Under the pieces are notes generated by a model. The model was not told the origin of the DNA. It was given only the letters and a program-made list of their open reading frames with translations, and made no database searches. A stretch of DNA of 64,000 nt, taken from Lacrimispora sinapis (GTDB lineage: Bacteria > Bacillota > Clostridia > Lachnospirales > Lachnospiraceae). Position numbers and translations under genes: made by a program. The stretch is taken from contig NZ_CP141832.1 in NCBI RefSeq assembly GCF_043633585.1, positions 3,286,001 through 3,350,000 on the forward strand. The letters are read 5' to 3'. Below, piece by piece: positions 36,980-44,053 of the stretch (positions are counted from its first letter, which is position 1; the number at the start of each line of letters is the position of its first letter).

Positions 36980-37306
36980 ATTAAATCCTCCATTCAATTA
37001 TTTTAGCGACATGTATTAACATATAAACATGCCTATAACTATCTTATGAATGGATTCAGAATTTGACAATCAGCCTCTTGTTTGCCCTTTTATTGGGTTG
37101 AAGGAGACCTATAAATGGGTAGTAAAAATAACAAACAGTGAAAAAAAATATTTAATTTCATAATTTACAAAAATTAAAAAAATGGATAAAATGAGATGAA
37201 AAGCCACCAACCGATAAAATTTCCGAGTCATTTTTTTATTCATTTATGTTATCCACACAAAAAAGATAATTAATTATAAAATATCCCCAATTTAATATCC
37301 TATTTT
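36980..37306. promoter_or_regulatory. Upstream region of the small collagen-like gene with sigma-K-like -10
   Basis: On the minus strand CATAAGATA (37048-37040) fits CATAnnnTA, about 60 bases before the start codon. A matching -35 AC is not clear. The remaining 250 bases toward 37306 are AT-rich with no gene seen. Confidence 0.4.
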
Positions 37307-38257
37307 TCAGTCAACTCTATGAATAGGCTGACCCTTGGCAAAAGCTCTGATATTCTCCTGGATTATAGAAACCAAACGTTGTCTTGTTTCTAATCCCCTC
37401 CAGCCCATATGAGGAGTAATGATAACATTATCCATGGAATACAATGGACTGGAATCATCCAATGGTTCCACTTCCTGCACATCCAATCCTGCACCTGCAA
37501 TTACCTGGTTCTGCAATGCTTCAATCAATGCTTTCTCATCAACCAATGCTCCCCGTGCAGTATTGATGAGGTATGCGGTAGGTTTCATCATGGCTAAGGT
37601 TTCTTTATTGATCATATGTCTTGTTGACTCGTTTAAAGGACAATTCAGAGAAATAAAATCACTTTGCTTTAAAACTTCTTCAATCGTTGTAAAGTGGAGA
37701 TTCTCCATATCCGTTCTGGGAGTTCTGGTCGATACCAAAATCTTCATTCCCATTGCTTGTGCAACTTTGATTATTTCTTTTGCAATATTTCCATAACCGA
37801 TCACTCCCAGTGTTTTACCGTTGACTTCCACATGGTCCACCATTAAATGTTTATGAAAGTTATCATGATTTCCTTCGGAAAGCATTCGGATCTGTTTTTG
37901 CATCGAGCTTGCCAGGTTTAAAATCATAAGGATTGCTGTATGGGCAACCCGTTGACTGCTATACGCAGGAATATTGCATAATATGATCCCTTTTTCACGG
38001 ACCGCCTCCAAATCTATGTTATTATATCCGGTACCTGCTTCACAAATCATTTTTACACTATCCGGAAACTTCCTAATAATATCACCTGAGACTTTCATCT
38101 CCTTTGTTACAACGATTGTGAACCCAGCCACCCGCTCTAAAATTTCATCTTCAGAAGTTTCCTCATAGATTACCACTTCAGATGCAATTTGGGAATAATC
38201 AATATTTCCATCATAATTTACCAAACCGGCATTTAATACTACAGTTTTATCATTCAT
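37307..38257 (-). CDS. D-isomer-specific 2-hydroxyacid dehydrogenase
   Basis: 316 residues. The NAD-binding loop is LGVIGYGNIAKEII near residue 147, followed by the cofactor-selecting STRTPRTD. The catalytic Arg is in LINTARGALVDE, Glu in AGLDVQEVEPL and His in VIITPHMGW, in the normal order. N-terminal catalytic-domain motif AGTGYNNIDLEAVREKGI is present. Likely reduces a 2-keto acid (glycerate, phosphonate or branched-chain type) with NAD(P)H; substrate cannot be assigned. ATG 38257 follows GGAGATC. It appears monocistronic. Confidence 0.9.
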   Translation of the reverse strand: MNDKTVVLNAGLVNYDGNIDYSQIASEVVIYEETSEDEILERVAGFTIVVTKEMKVSGDIIRKFPDSVKMICEAGTGYNNIDLEAVREKGIILCNIPAYSSQRVAHTAILMILNLASSMQKQIRMLSEGNHDNFHKHLMVDHVEVNGKTLGVIGYGNIAKEIIKVAQAMGMKILVSTRTPRTDMENLHFTTIEEVLKQSDFISLNCPLNESTRHMINKETLAMMKPTAYLINTARGALVDEKALIEALQNQVIAGAGLDVQEVEPLDDSSPLYSMDNVIITPHMGWRGLETRQRLVSIIQENIRAFAKGQPIHRVD

Positions 38258-38883
38258 CTTTTGATCTCCTTACTGTTGTTTATATTTTTAACTATTTTAT
38301 GGGATAAGAAAGCAGTTTTTTGATCTGTTCTTTGCTTTTTGCAGCGTGTCCACTTGAGTTAATGATACAGGAACGTCATTCATTTCACAATACTTTTTTG
38401 ATCTCTTTCCATGGCTGAACAAAAAGACATTGCATATTATTTGTGCAGCCTGCTGCTTCATATTCGGATAAAACATCATCTTAACGGAACGGTATCGGAA
38501 CACGTTTTGCATAGCCAGTGAAAAATGAATGGAAAATCATAGACTTTGATTTCCTTTGCAGTATTAACGGCTTATCAGTCTTGTCCTATTACAGCAACAG
38601 GAAAAAGAAAACACCTATCGATGAATACCGACAGGCGTTCCTAGCAAGAATCAAGTATGAACCGCTGTTCCACTTTATCAGCACAACAACCGCAGGAAGA
38701 TAAGAATATTTAAAGGGATTAACTATACCTTTAATACAGTTTACGCCTTCCATTCTTGTCTCGTGATAATTTTTTTCAAAAACGAAAATAAAAAATGAAA
38801 TAAGGCCATGCCGCTTATTGTCCATAAATTTTATTTTTAAGTAAGCACAGGCTAACCCATGCTTAAAGAAAGTCTTTGCTCCT
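38258..38883. other. Region without a convincing gene
   Basis: Two short frames meet back to back near 38515: a minus-strand one (38297-38512, 71 residues) without a ribosome site, and a plus-strand one from GTG 38518 to 38703 (61 residues, FLCSINGLSVLSYYSNRKKK...DEYRQAFLARIKYEPLFHF). Neither is recognised. The plus frame is richer in GC than its surroundings and could be a remnant of a lost gene. Confidence 0.3.
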
Positions 38884-39297
38884 TCACGGGTTATCTCCGT
38901 GTTCTAAATCCAAATATTTTTTTAGAGCAAATATGGACTCATCACTGATAATGTGCTCCATTTTACAAGCATCCGCACTTGCTGTCGGTTCACTCACATT
39001 ACAACATGAACTTAAAAATTGTCTTATAATCCGAAACTTAGCTGTAATGAGTTCTCCTTTTTTTCTTCCCTCCTCCGTAAGCTGAATTTCACCACCCAAA
39101 GGCTTGATCACCAGCCCTTCTTCCTGCAATGCAGTCACAGCACTATGAACACTAGGCTTTGAAACTCCTAAATATACAGCAATATCAATGGAACGTACTA
39201 ATCCAGTTCTTTGAGACAGCTTATAGATAGCCTTTAAATATTCCTCCCTGGAAGGACTAAGTTTTTTCTCCGAATCATAAAATTTATTTTGCTGCAC
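38884..39297 (-). CDS. DtxR/MntR family metal-dependent repressor
   Basis: 137 residues. N-terminal winged helix: SREEYLKAIYKLSQRTGLVRSIDIAVYLGVSKPSVHSAVTALQEEGLV. The dimerisation/metal domain carries the classic Cys-x2-Glu-His ligand set in DACKMEHIISDES, so it should sense Fe2+ or Mn2+. No C-terminal SH3-like domain. I place the start at GTG 39297, nine bases after AAGGGG, rather than TTG 39303, which would be only three bases away. Its promoter region carries a 19-bp palindrome shared with the adjacent MarR and 81-residue genes, so it is probably under MarR control. Confidence 0.88.
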   Translation of the reverse strand: MQQNKFYDSEKKLSPSREEYLKAIYKLSQRTGLVRSIDIAVYLGVSKPSVHSAVTALQEEGLVIKPLGGEIQLTEEGRKKGELITAKFRIIRQFLSSCCNVSEPTASADACKMEHIISDESIFALKKYLDLEHGDNP

Positions 39298-39318
39298 AGC
39301 CAACCACCCCTTTTAACC

Positions 39319-39357
39319 TTTCGCCAAAGTGTATTGCTACCATACACTTTGGCGAAA
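39319..39357. promoter_or_regulatory. Operator 1: long palindrome in front of the DtxR gene
   Basis: Perfect 15-bp arms (TTTCGCCAAAGTGTA at 39319-39333 and its complement at 39343-39357) flank nine bases. The core GTGTATTGCTACCATACAC at 39329-39347 is the first of three related 19-bp sites. It overlaps a weak -10 TACACT read on the minus strand. Confidence 0.75.
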
Positions 39358-39603
39358 TTATTTGTTTTTTCTGCTTTTTAAACACTCCTTATTCACAGTA
39401 TTCTGCGATTGTTTGACCGGCAAATCTGTTTGCGGAAACGCCTGGGAACCATGTGGATAATCAAATGAATTGCAAAAGCATTGGGGAATAAAACTAAAAA
39501 ATGCTTGAAACATACTTTGATCAGCTTTCAGTTTTTGCAGATAGCGCCGTTCGGCAGCCTCACTATTATCATATATACGAGTTTTTATCTTTTCCTTTTT
39601 CAT
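39358..39603 (-). CDS. Uncharacterised 81-residue protein
   Basis: 81 residues, not recognised. The N-terminal half is charged and helical (KKEKIKTRIYDNSEAAERRYLQKLKADQSMFQAFFSFIPQCF) and the C-terminal half is polar. ATG 39603 is preceded by a strong AGGAGG, so it is very likely translated. It sits between MarR and DtxR genes, with its own copy of the shared operator upstream and the next gene's operator starting right at its stop codon. Could be a small regulator partner or stress protein. A decayed reading frame is possible but the ribosome site argues against it. Confidence 0.6.
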   Translation of the reverse strand: MKKEKIKTRIYDNSEAAERRYLQKLKADQSMFQAFFSFIPQCFCNSFDYPHGSQAFPQTDLPVKQSQNTVNKECLKSRKNK

Positions 39604-39636
39604 GTTAGTTCCTCCTAACTATATGATTCAAAAAAT

Positions 39637-39655
39637 GTGTATGGCAACCATACAC
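39637..39655. promoter_or_regulatory. Operator 2: 19-bp palindrome before the 81-residue gene
   Basis: GTGTATGGCAACCATACAC, perfect 8-bp arms with a 3-base centre, 34 bases upstream of the start codon. It aligns in the same register with respect to the presumed -35/-10 elements as operator 3. Confidence 0.75.
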
Positions 39656-39671
39656 TTGCACAAAAATTTTA

Positions 39672-40142
39672 TTAAACAATCTTTTCATCGAAATTTTCAA
39701 TCCTGCTGATCATGGAAGAAAAGAAATTTAACAAAAACTCCAGCTCCACTTCAGTCGCATTTTGTAGTTCATCCTCCACCATTTCATTTAAAATATCATG
39801 GTAGTGCATATGAATGTTATGGGCTTTTTTCCCTTTTTCTGTTAGATTTAATGAATATCTGGATAAATTCAACTCATCCACTTCCTTTTTAACCAGAGCC
39901 TTTCTCTCCAGTTTTTTAAGTATCTCGGAAGCAGCCCCTTTTGTCACTCCCAGAATATCCGCCAGGCCGCCTACATGAATGCATGGGTGTTCGGCAATTG
40001 CTTTGATTACATGGATTTCCGAGTGAAAAATTGGTACATCTGTCCCATAGTAACGTGTTTTTTTATCCAGTTCCATTAAAGCAAACGCAAAATCTAAAGA
40101 TTCATATGCAATTTTATGTTTGTTGTTTTTTATCTTTTCCAT
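39672..40142 (-). CDS. MarR family transcriptional regulator, probably autoregulated
   Basis: 156 residues from ATG 40142 (MEKIKNNKHKIAYESLDF). The winged-helix core is FHSEIHVIKAIAEHPCIHVGGLADILGVTKGAASEILKKLERKALVKKEVDELNLSRYSLNLTEKGKKAHNIH, with flanking dimerisation helices. The longer upstream frame would run through the promoter and is rejected. A consensus sigma-A promoter (TTGACA-17-TATACT) ends only six bases before the ATG, so the mRNA is predicted to be leaderless. The 19-bp operator fills its spacer and -10, which is ideal for self-repression. Likely ligand unknown. Confidence 0.88.
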   Translation of the reverse strand: MEKIKNNKHKIAYESLDFAFALMELDKKTRYYGTDVPIFHSEIHVIKAIAEHPCIHVGGLADILGVTKGAASEILKKLERKALVKKEVDELNLSRYSLNLTEKGKKAHNIHMHYHDILNEMVEDELQNATEVELEFLLNFFSSMISRIENFDEKIV

Positions 40143-40148
40143 ACCAAT

Positions 40149-40177
40149 AGTATATGGTTGCCATACACTTTTGTCAA
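40149..40177 (-). promoter_or_regulatory. MarR promoter with operator 3 in the spacer
   Basis: On the minus strand TTGACA (40177-40172), 17 bases, TATACT (40154-40149). GTATATGGTTGCCATACAC at 40150-40168 is the third palindrome and overlaps spacer and -10. Only six bases separate the -10 from the start codon. Confidence 0.8.
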
Positions 40178-40276
40178 GTCGGTATTTATTCCTTAATCCC
40201 TTTCCAATAAATCCCGTACACAGTTCTGCAGCCGGGCTTTGAGTTTTCCTTTCTGAATTTGATTTTGTATTATATC

Positions 40277-40600
40277 TCAACTTTCCTTCATAAGATCAAT
40301 TCCAACTTCCTGCATAATTTTGATAGCCTGCAGCAATCGGGTTCCTCGTTTTGTTAAACAGTATTCTACTTTCAGTGGATAACCTTCAAAAGTATGTTTG
40401 TCAATTACTTGATAATCCAGCAGTTCATTCAATTGTTCCAACAACATTTTTTGCGAAACACCGTTAATATTACGTTCAAGCTGTGCCAACGTCGAGAGAA
40501 CCTTGCCAAGCTGCCACATAATAATTGGTTTTCATTTGCCCCTTGTAATATCGTGAGTAAGTTCTAAAGGGCAAGTGTAATTTTCTCTTATTTTCAACAT
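40277..40600 (-). pseudogene. HxlR family regulator interrupted by a TGA codon
   Basis: Reading from ATG 40600 (ribosome site GGAAGG) gives MLKIRENYTCPLELTHDITRGK, then TGA at 40534-40532, then KPIIMWQLGKVLSTLAQLERNI and on through VSQKMLLEQLNELLDYQVIDKHTFEGYPLKVEYCLTKRGTRLL to a normal stop at 40277. The TGA stands where HxlR proteins have the conserved Trp of the GKWKP motif, a one-base change from TGG. Everything else is intact, so this is a very recent nonsense mutation, a sequencing error, or a site of read-through. The remaining 80-residue piece from ATG 40519 lacks the first helix. Confidence 0.85.
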
Positions 40601-40621
40601 TATGACCTTCCAAATATATGA

Positions 40622-40756
40622 TCACTGAGTTCCAGCAGCCTTACTTCGACCTCGTGGAGACAGCCTGCGGTTTTTTGGAGGGATAAAGGATAAAACGGAG
40701 ATTGTTACAACAGCCATGAGGCGGCCAAGAATCAACCATATTTTCCTATTTTGCAT
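40622..40756 (-). CDS. Possible 44-residue small membrane protein
   Basis: Frame from ATG 40756 encodes MQNRKIWLILGRLMAVVTIS followed by VLSFIPPKNRRLSPRGRSKAAGTQ. One hydrophobic helix is followed by a basic tail. GAGAGG lies 6 bases upstream. It ends 22 bases before the interrupted HxlR gene and could be cotranscribed with it. It is not a family I recognise, and a remnant of a larger membrane protein is possible. Confidence 0.35.
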   Translation of the reverse strand: MQNRKIWLILGRLMAVVTISVLSFIPPKNRRLSPRGRSKAAGTQ

Positions 40757-40828
40757 TTCATTCCTCTCCCCCTTATAATATCATTTTTTCCGGTTATGCA
40801 GTTTCTAATGAAACAGGCGAGTTATAAT

Positions 40829-41269
40829 TTATATCAGAAAGTTTTCCTTCACCTCATCAACAGGGTCCCATTTAGACCAGGCGGCCTCCAGCAAATTGCC
40901 CTGATCATCTTTAAAGTAAAAATATTTTGCTTCTCCGTCTGCAATGGAATGAAGTTCATAAACTTCTGCACCTTGTTTTTTTAACTTCTCATAAGTAGTT
41001 TCAATATTGGGGCAATTCATAGTAAGTACAGGATAAGGAGAGCCATTTCTCAGAATAGATAAGGGCTGATGCTCCGTTGTCTCCACCAGTACCAATGCGA
41101 TGGAATGCTTATGGGGATAGTGTAAAATGGCAATAAGGGAACCTCTGTCCTCAAATTTATCTATGAGCTTTAACCCAAGGTACTTTTCATACCATTGACT
41201 GGAGCGTTCTATGTTGGCAGTAGGCAGATAGGTATACCCGATTTGAGTAAATAAGAAATTTTTATTCAT
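40829..41269 (-). CDS. VOC/glyoxalase-like domain protein
   Basis: 146 residues forming one vicinal-oxygen-chelate domain made of two beta-alpha-beta-beta-beta modules (IGYTYLPTANIERSSQWYEKYLGLKLIDKF and PVLTMNCPNIETTYEKLKKQGAEVYELHS...YFYFKDDQGNLLEAAW). The Glu in NLLEAAW is the usual last metal ligand; other ligands are not certain. ATG 41269 is preferred over 41275 for spacing to AGGAG. Members include glyoxalase I, fosfomycin and bleomycin resistance proteins, and many of unknown role. It ends 70 bases before the small-membrane-protein/HxlR pair. Confidence 0.82.
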   Translation of the reverse strand: MNKNFLFTQIGYTYLPTANIERSSQWYEKYLGLKLIDKFEDRGSLIAILHYPHKHSIALVLVETTEHQPLSILRNGSPYPVLTMNCPNIETTYEKLKKQGAEVYELHSIADGEAKYFYFKDDQGNLLEAAWSKWDPVDEVKENFLI

Positions 41270-41275
41270 GGTCAT

Positions 41276-41778
41276 CGTCTCCTATATTCGGTTATGAAGC
41301 AGCGACAAAATATTATTTTATAGCTTGTTAAGTGAATGAGTAATCTGTTTGTTTGCTTTGAGTGTTTTCAGTTTACCATATGATTGATGAAAATTCCACC
41401 GAAACAGAATTCAAAACCACGAACCACTTACAAATTGTAAGGCTCACCCAAGTGATTGGTGCAAAGTTAGCAGAGCCATCTTTATTATATGTGCCAATTA
41501 TAAATGTTTACTGAACACAAAGGCAATGTGGATTTACAGGTTTTACTGTTTTCATATTTCAGACCTCCGTTAATTTTAATTTGGAAAAATATTGCAACCA
41601 GATGCTTGAAAAGTAAACCAATAAAAATGTCGATTTATATTGAAAGAGAGTTCCATATCTATAATTAAAATAGAGTAGATACAAAACAGGCAATATGATA
41701 TAATATTTTTAGTTAGCCTGTTCTAACTAAAATTTACTATGCAGCTACTTAGAATTAAGGCAAGAAAGGAACTTGTCC
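41276..41778. promoter_or_regulatory. Divergent intergenic region with AraC-gene promoter and palindromes
   Basis: About 500 bases without a gene. CTTACAAATTGTAAG near 41427-41441 is a short perfect palindrome. TATAAT at 41699-41704 is the likely -10 of the AraC gene, with no good -35. Immediately after it TTTTAGTTAG-cctgtt-CTAACTAAAA (41707-41732) has perfect 10-bp arms across the expected transcription start. The GTTAG-N6-CTAAC core recurs at 42982 before the importer operon. Confidence 0.65.
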
Positions 41779-42819
41779 ATGAAAAAAGAATTTCACATCA
41801 ATTCAAAAAACGGGTATAGCGCCATGCTCGAACAATATAAAACCATGCATGAACAAATTGGAAATGCTCGTTATTTGCCCAACCATGATATGAATAAAGG
41901 TATTGTTTATGACATAAAGCCTGAGTATGGCAAGGGAACAATACAAATATATAATTTGCTTGGCAATGTCATGCTGCTTGTGTATGACTTTGTGTTTTCT
42001 GAGGATATCATAACAGTGTTTGATTTAACAGAGGATTATTTTGAAATAGAATATTGCATTGATGGATGGATGTATATTGAAGAAGAAAATGTGGGTGATA
42101 CCTGCTTTGGTCCCAATAATTTGTCTGTTTCCCTGTCACAGGATATGAAAGGAACAATAAAGCGTTGTGCTGAACAGAAATATCAAGGCGTTTCAATCAC
42201 GGCTAATAAACAAGCCCTGTCCTCTTATTTCGGAAGTGCTGGAATAGAAGTATGGTATGAAACGATAGAAAATTTGGGAGCTCAACTTCGTTCTGAATAT
42301 TACCTTGGCTTAAATACGCCCCCAGAGATAGCCAATATTTTTCTACAAATATTCAACTGCCGACTCCCTGTGAAATCACGCACCTTGTTTTATGAAAGCA
42401 AGGTCATGGAAGTGTTTTCGTTAATTGTTTCAAATGAAGTGATTAAGCATGAGGGATATGATGTAGTAGCTCTAAGCCCATACGAATTACAAAAAATCAA
42501 AGAAATTCCACAAATACTGTTGGCACAGCCGTTTGAATTGCCAAACCTTCTTTCATTATCGGAAAAGCTAGTCATCAATCCCAAAAAACTGACTAAGGGT
42601 TTCAAACTTGTTTTTGGAGATACCATTTTCAGCTATCACAGAAAACTTGCTTTAAGCCGTGCGGCATCAATGCTGTTAAATACAGATCATACAATCAACG
42701 AAATCGCTTATGATAGCGGCTATTCCAGTGCCAGCAATTTCTGTGCAGCATTTAAGAAACAATATGGTGTTACTCCACTTAAATACAGAGAATCCTCTGT
42801 GCTAAGAAATGCCGAATAA
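41779..42819 (+). CDS. AraC family regulator of the metallophore importer
   Basis: 346 residues from ATG 41779, behind AAGGAAC. The first 230 residues form a ligand-sensing domain like those of PchR-type AraC regulators. The last 100 contain the DNA-binding domain (LPNLLSLSEKLVINPKKLTKGFKLVFGDTIFSYHRKLALSRAASMLL and TINEIAYDSGYSSASNFCAAFKKQYGVTPLKYRE). PchR-like regulators bind a siderophore and activate its uptake genes, which fits the FecBCD-type operon 200 bases downstream on the same strand. Flanked by two copies of GTTAG-N6-CTAAC. Confidence 0.88.
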   Translation: MKKEFHINSKNGYSAMLEQYKTMHEQIGNARYLPNHDMNKGIVYDIKPEYGKGTIQIYNLLGNVMLLVYDFVFSEDIITVFDLTEDYFEIEYCIDGWMYIEEENVGDTCFGPNNLSVSLSQDMKGTIKRCAEQKYQGVSITANKQALSSYFGSAGIEVWYETIENLGAQLRSEYYLGLNTPPEIANIFLQIFNCRLPVKSRTLFYESKVMEVFSLIVSNEVIKHEGYDVVALSPYELQKIKEIPQILLAQPFELPNLLSLSEKLVINPKKLTKGFKLVFGDTIFSYHRKLALSRAASMLLNTDHTINEIAYDSGYSSASNFCAAFKKQYGVTPLKYRESSVLRNAE

Positions 42820-42838
42820 AACTAAAATATATTATCTT

Positions 42839-42866
42839 AACCACAGGTTTATGCCTGTGGTTTATT
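42839..42866 (+). terminator. Intrinsic terminator of the AraC gene
   Basis: AACCACAGG-tttatg-CCTGTGGTT followed by TATTTG, 20 bases after the stop. Confidence 0.8.
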
Positions 42867-42925
42867 TGATTTAACATGAGTTTTCCTCAACATATTTGGG
42901 CATTGCAAGCAGTATAGCCCCAAAG

Positions 42926-42997
42926 ACAATATGCGGTACAATATGTTTTGCGTTAATAGTTCAGCGCATTTAATTAATAAGGTTAGTTTAATCTAAC
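42926..42997 (+). promoter_or_regulatory. Importer operon control region
   Basis: ACAATATG occurs twice with a 12-base period (42926 and 42938), the direct-repeat arrangement AraC proteins use. TTGCGT and TAATTA 17 bases apart form a weak promoter near 42949-42977. GTTAG-tttaat-CTAAC at 42982-42997 repeats the core palindrome of the AraC promoter, about 25 bases before the lipoprotein start. Confidence 0.5.
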
Positions 42998-43022
42998 TCA
43001 GTTCAACATAGGAGGATCACAC

Positions 43023-44051
43023 ATGTTTAAAAAAGTATCTTTTTTATTGGCAATCGTTCTTTGCTTTTCCGCATTGACTGCCTGCTCACAAAAGGACACC
43101 ACTCAAAATGTAGTGTCTAATTCGTCTTCTGATCGTGGAGAAAGCACCTCGCAGCAGAACAAGCATTATCCGCTGACCTTATCAATTTATGATGACAAAG
43201 GGAATAAAATGGAGCAGACCATTGAAAAAGAGCCGCAGCGCATTGTTGTCATTGGACAGGGTTTTGCAGAGTGGATGATTGGACTAGGAGAAGAAAAGCG
43301 AATCGTGGGATTGGCCTATCTGGACAAATCGTTCTCCGAATATGAAGATCAAATCAAAAGTCTACCAGTCATTACGGATATGTGGCCATCAAAAGAATCC
43401 ATATTAGAACTCGAACCTGATTTGATTATTTCAATGTCTTCTGCATTTCAGAAGGACCGTCTCGGTGATATTTCATTTTGGAATGAACGAGGAATTCCGG
43501 TACTGGCAGGTATTAATTATACCATTGGCCGTACAATTGATGGCTTTTTTAATGATATCAACAACTTAGGAAAGGTACTCAATATTGAAGAAAAGACCAA
43601 TGCATTTGTAAATGAACAAAAAGAGAAAATCAGTGAAATTGAGACTAAGGCAGCGCAGGCCAGCGACAGACCTAAGATTTTACTGCTTGGAACCAGCGGA
43701 GATACAACTTATTACTATGGCCCATCTCTTTGCCTCATAGACGAAATGATTGAAGGTGCAGGTGGTGAGTACATAAAGGTATCAGAAGAAACCTATGTGG
43801 ATATGTCTGAGGAATCTATTTTGTCGGTTAATCCTGACAAGATTATTATTACCGGATTCCAGAAGTCCGATAGTGAGGCATTGATTAACAAATATCTTCT
43901 CAATCCAAAGCTTAAAAATGCAACTGCAATTAAGACTGGAAACGTAAAGGTTGTTGAATATACTACTGCTGTCCGGGGAAGTCTTGGCCTCTCAGAGCTG
44001 TACATGGATGTGGCTGAATTTATTCACCCTGAATTATTTAAGGGAGAATAA
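43023..44051 (+). CDS. Iron-siderophore/cobalamin-type ABC substrate-binding lipoprotein
   Basis: 342 residues. Signal peptide MFKKVSFLLAIVLCFSALTAC with lipobox Cys near 21, then a Ser/Gln-rich linker and a class III binding-protein fold (EKEPQRIVVIGQGFAEWMIGLGEEKRIVGLAYLDKSF, LELEPDLIISMSSAF, SVNPDKIIITGF). This fold serves siderophores, heme and corrinoids. ATG 43023 follows AGGAGG. First gene of a four-gene operon with permease, ATPase and MATE exporter, under AraC control. Siderophore is favoured over B12 by the PchR-like regulator and nearby DtxR, but no cobalamin riboswitch search could be run. Confidence 0.88.
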   Translation: MFKKVSFLLAIVLCFSALTACSQKDTTQNVVSNSSSDRGESTSQQNKHYPLTLSIYDDKGNKMEQTIEKEPQRIVVIGQGFAEWMIGLGEEKRIVGLAYLDKSFSEYEDQIKSLPVITDMWPSKESILELEPDLIISMSSAFQKDRLGDISFWNERGIPVLAGINYTIGRTIDGFFNDINNLGKVLNIEEKTNAFVNEQKEKISEIETKAAQASDRPKILLLGTSGDTTYYYGPSLCLIDEMIEGAGGEYIKVSEETYVDMSEESILSVNPDKIIITGFQKSDSEALINKYLLNPKLKNATAIKTGNVKVVEYTTAVRGSLGLSELYMDVAEFIHPELFKGE

Positions 44052-44053
44052 GC

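Noticed and set aside
40143..40280. 46-residue N-terminal extension of the MarR frame
   Set aside because: It would run through a consensus promoter and operator, and MarR homology starts at the ATG at 40142.
40532..40534. TGA in the HxlR frame as selenocysteine
   Set aside because: HxlR proteins have Trp there, no selenocysteine element is apparent, and a one-base TGG to TGA change explains it.
41707..41732. Calling the palindrome a DtxR/IdeR box outright
   Set aside because: The TTAG/CTAA arms resemble such boxes but the spacing of the GTTAG and CTAAC halves (6 bases) does not fit the classical 19-bp site; left as an unassigned operator.
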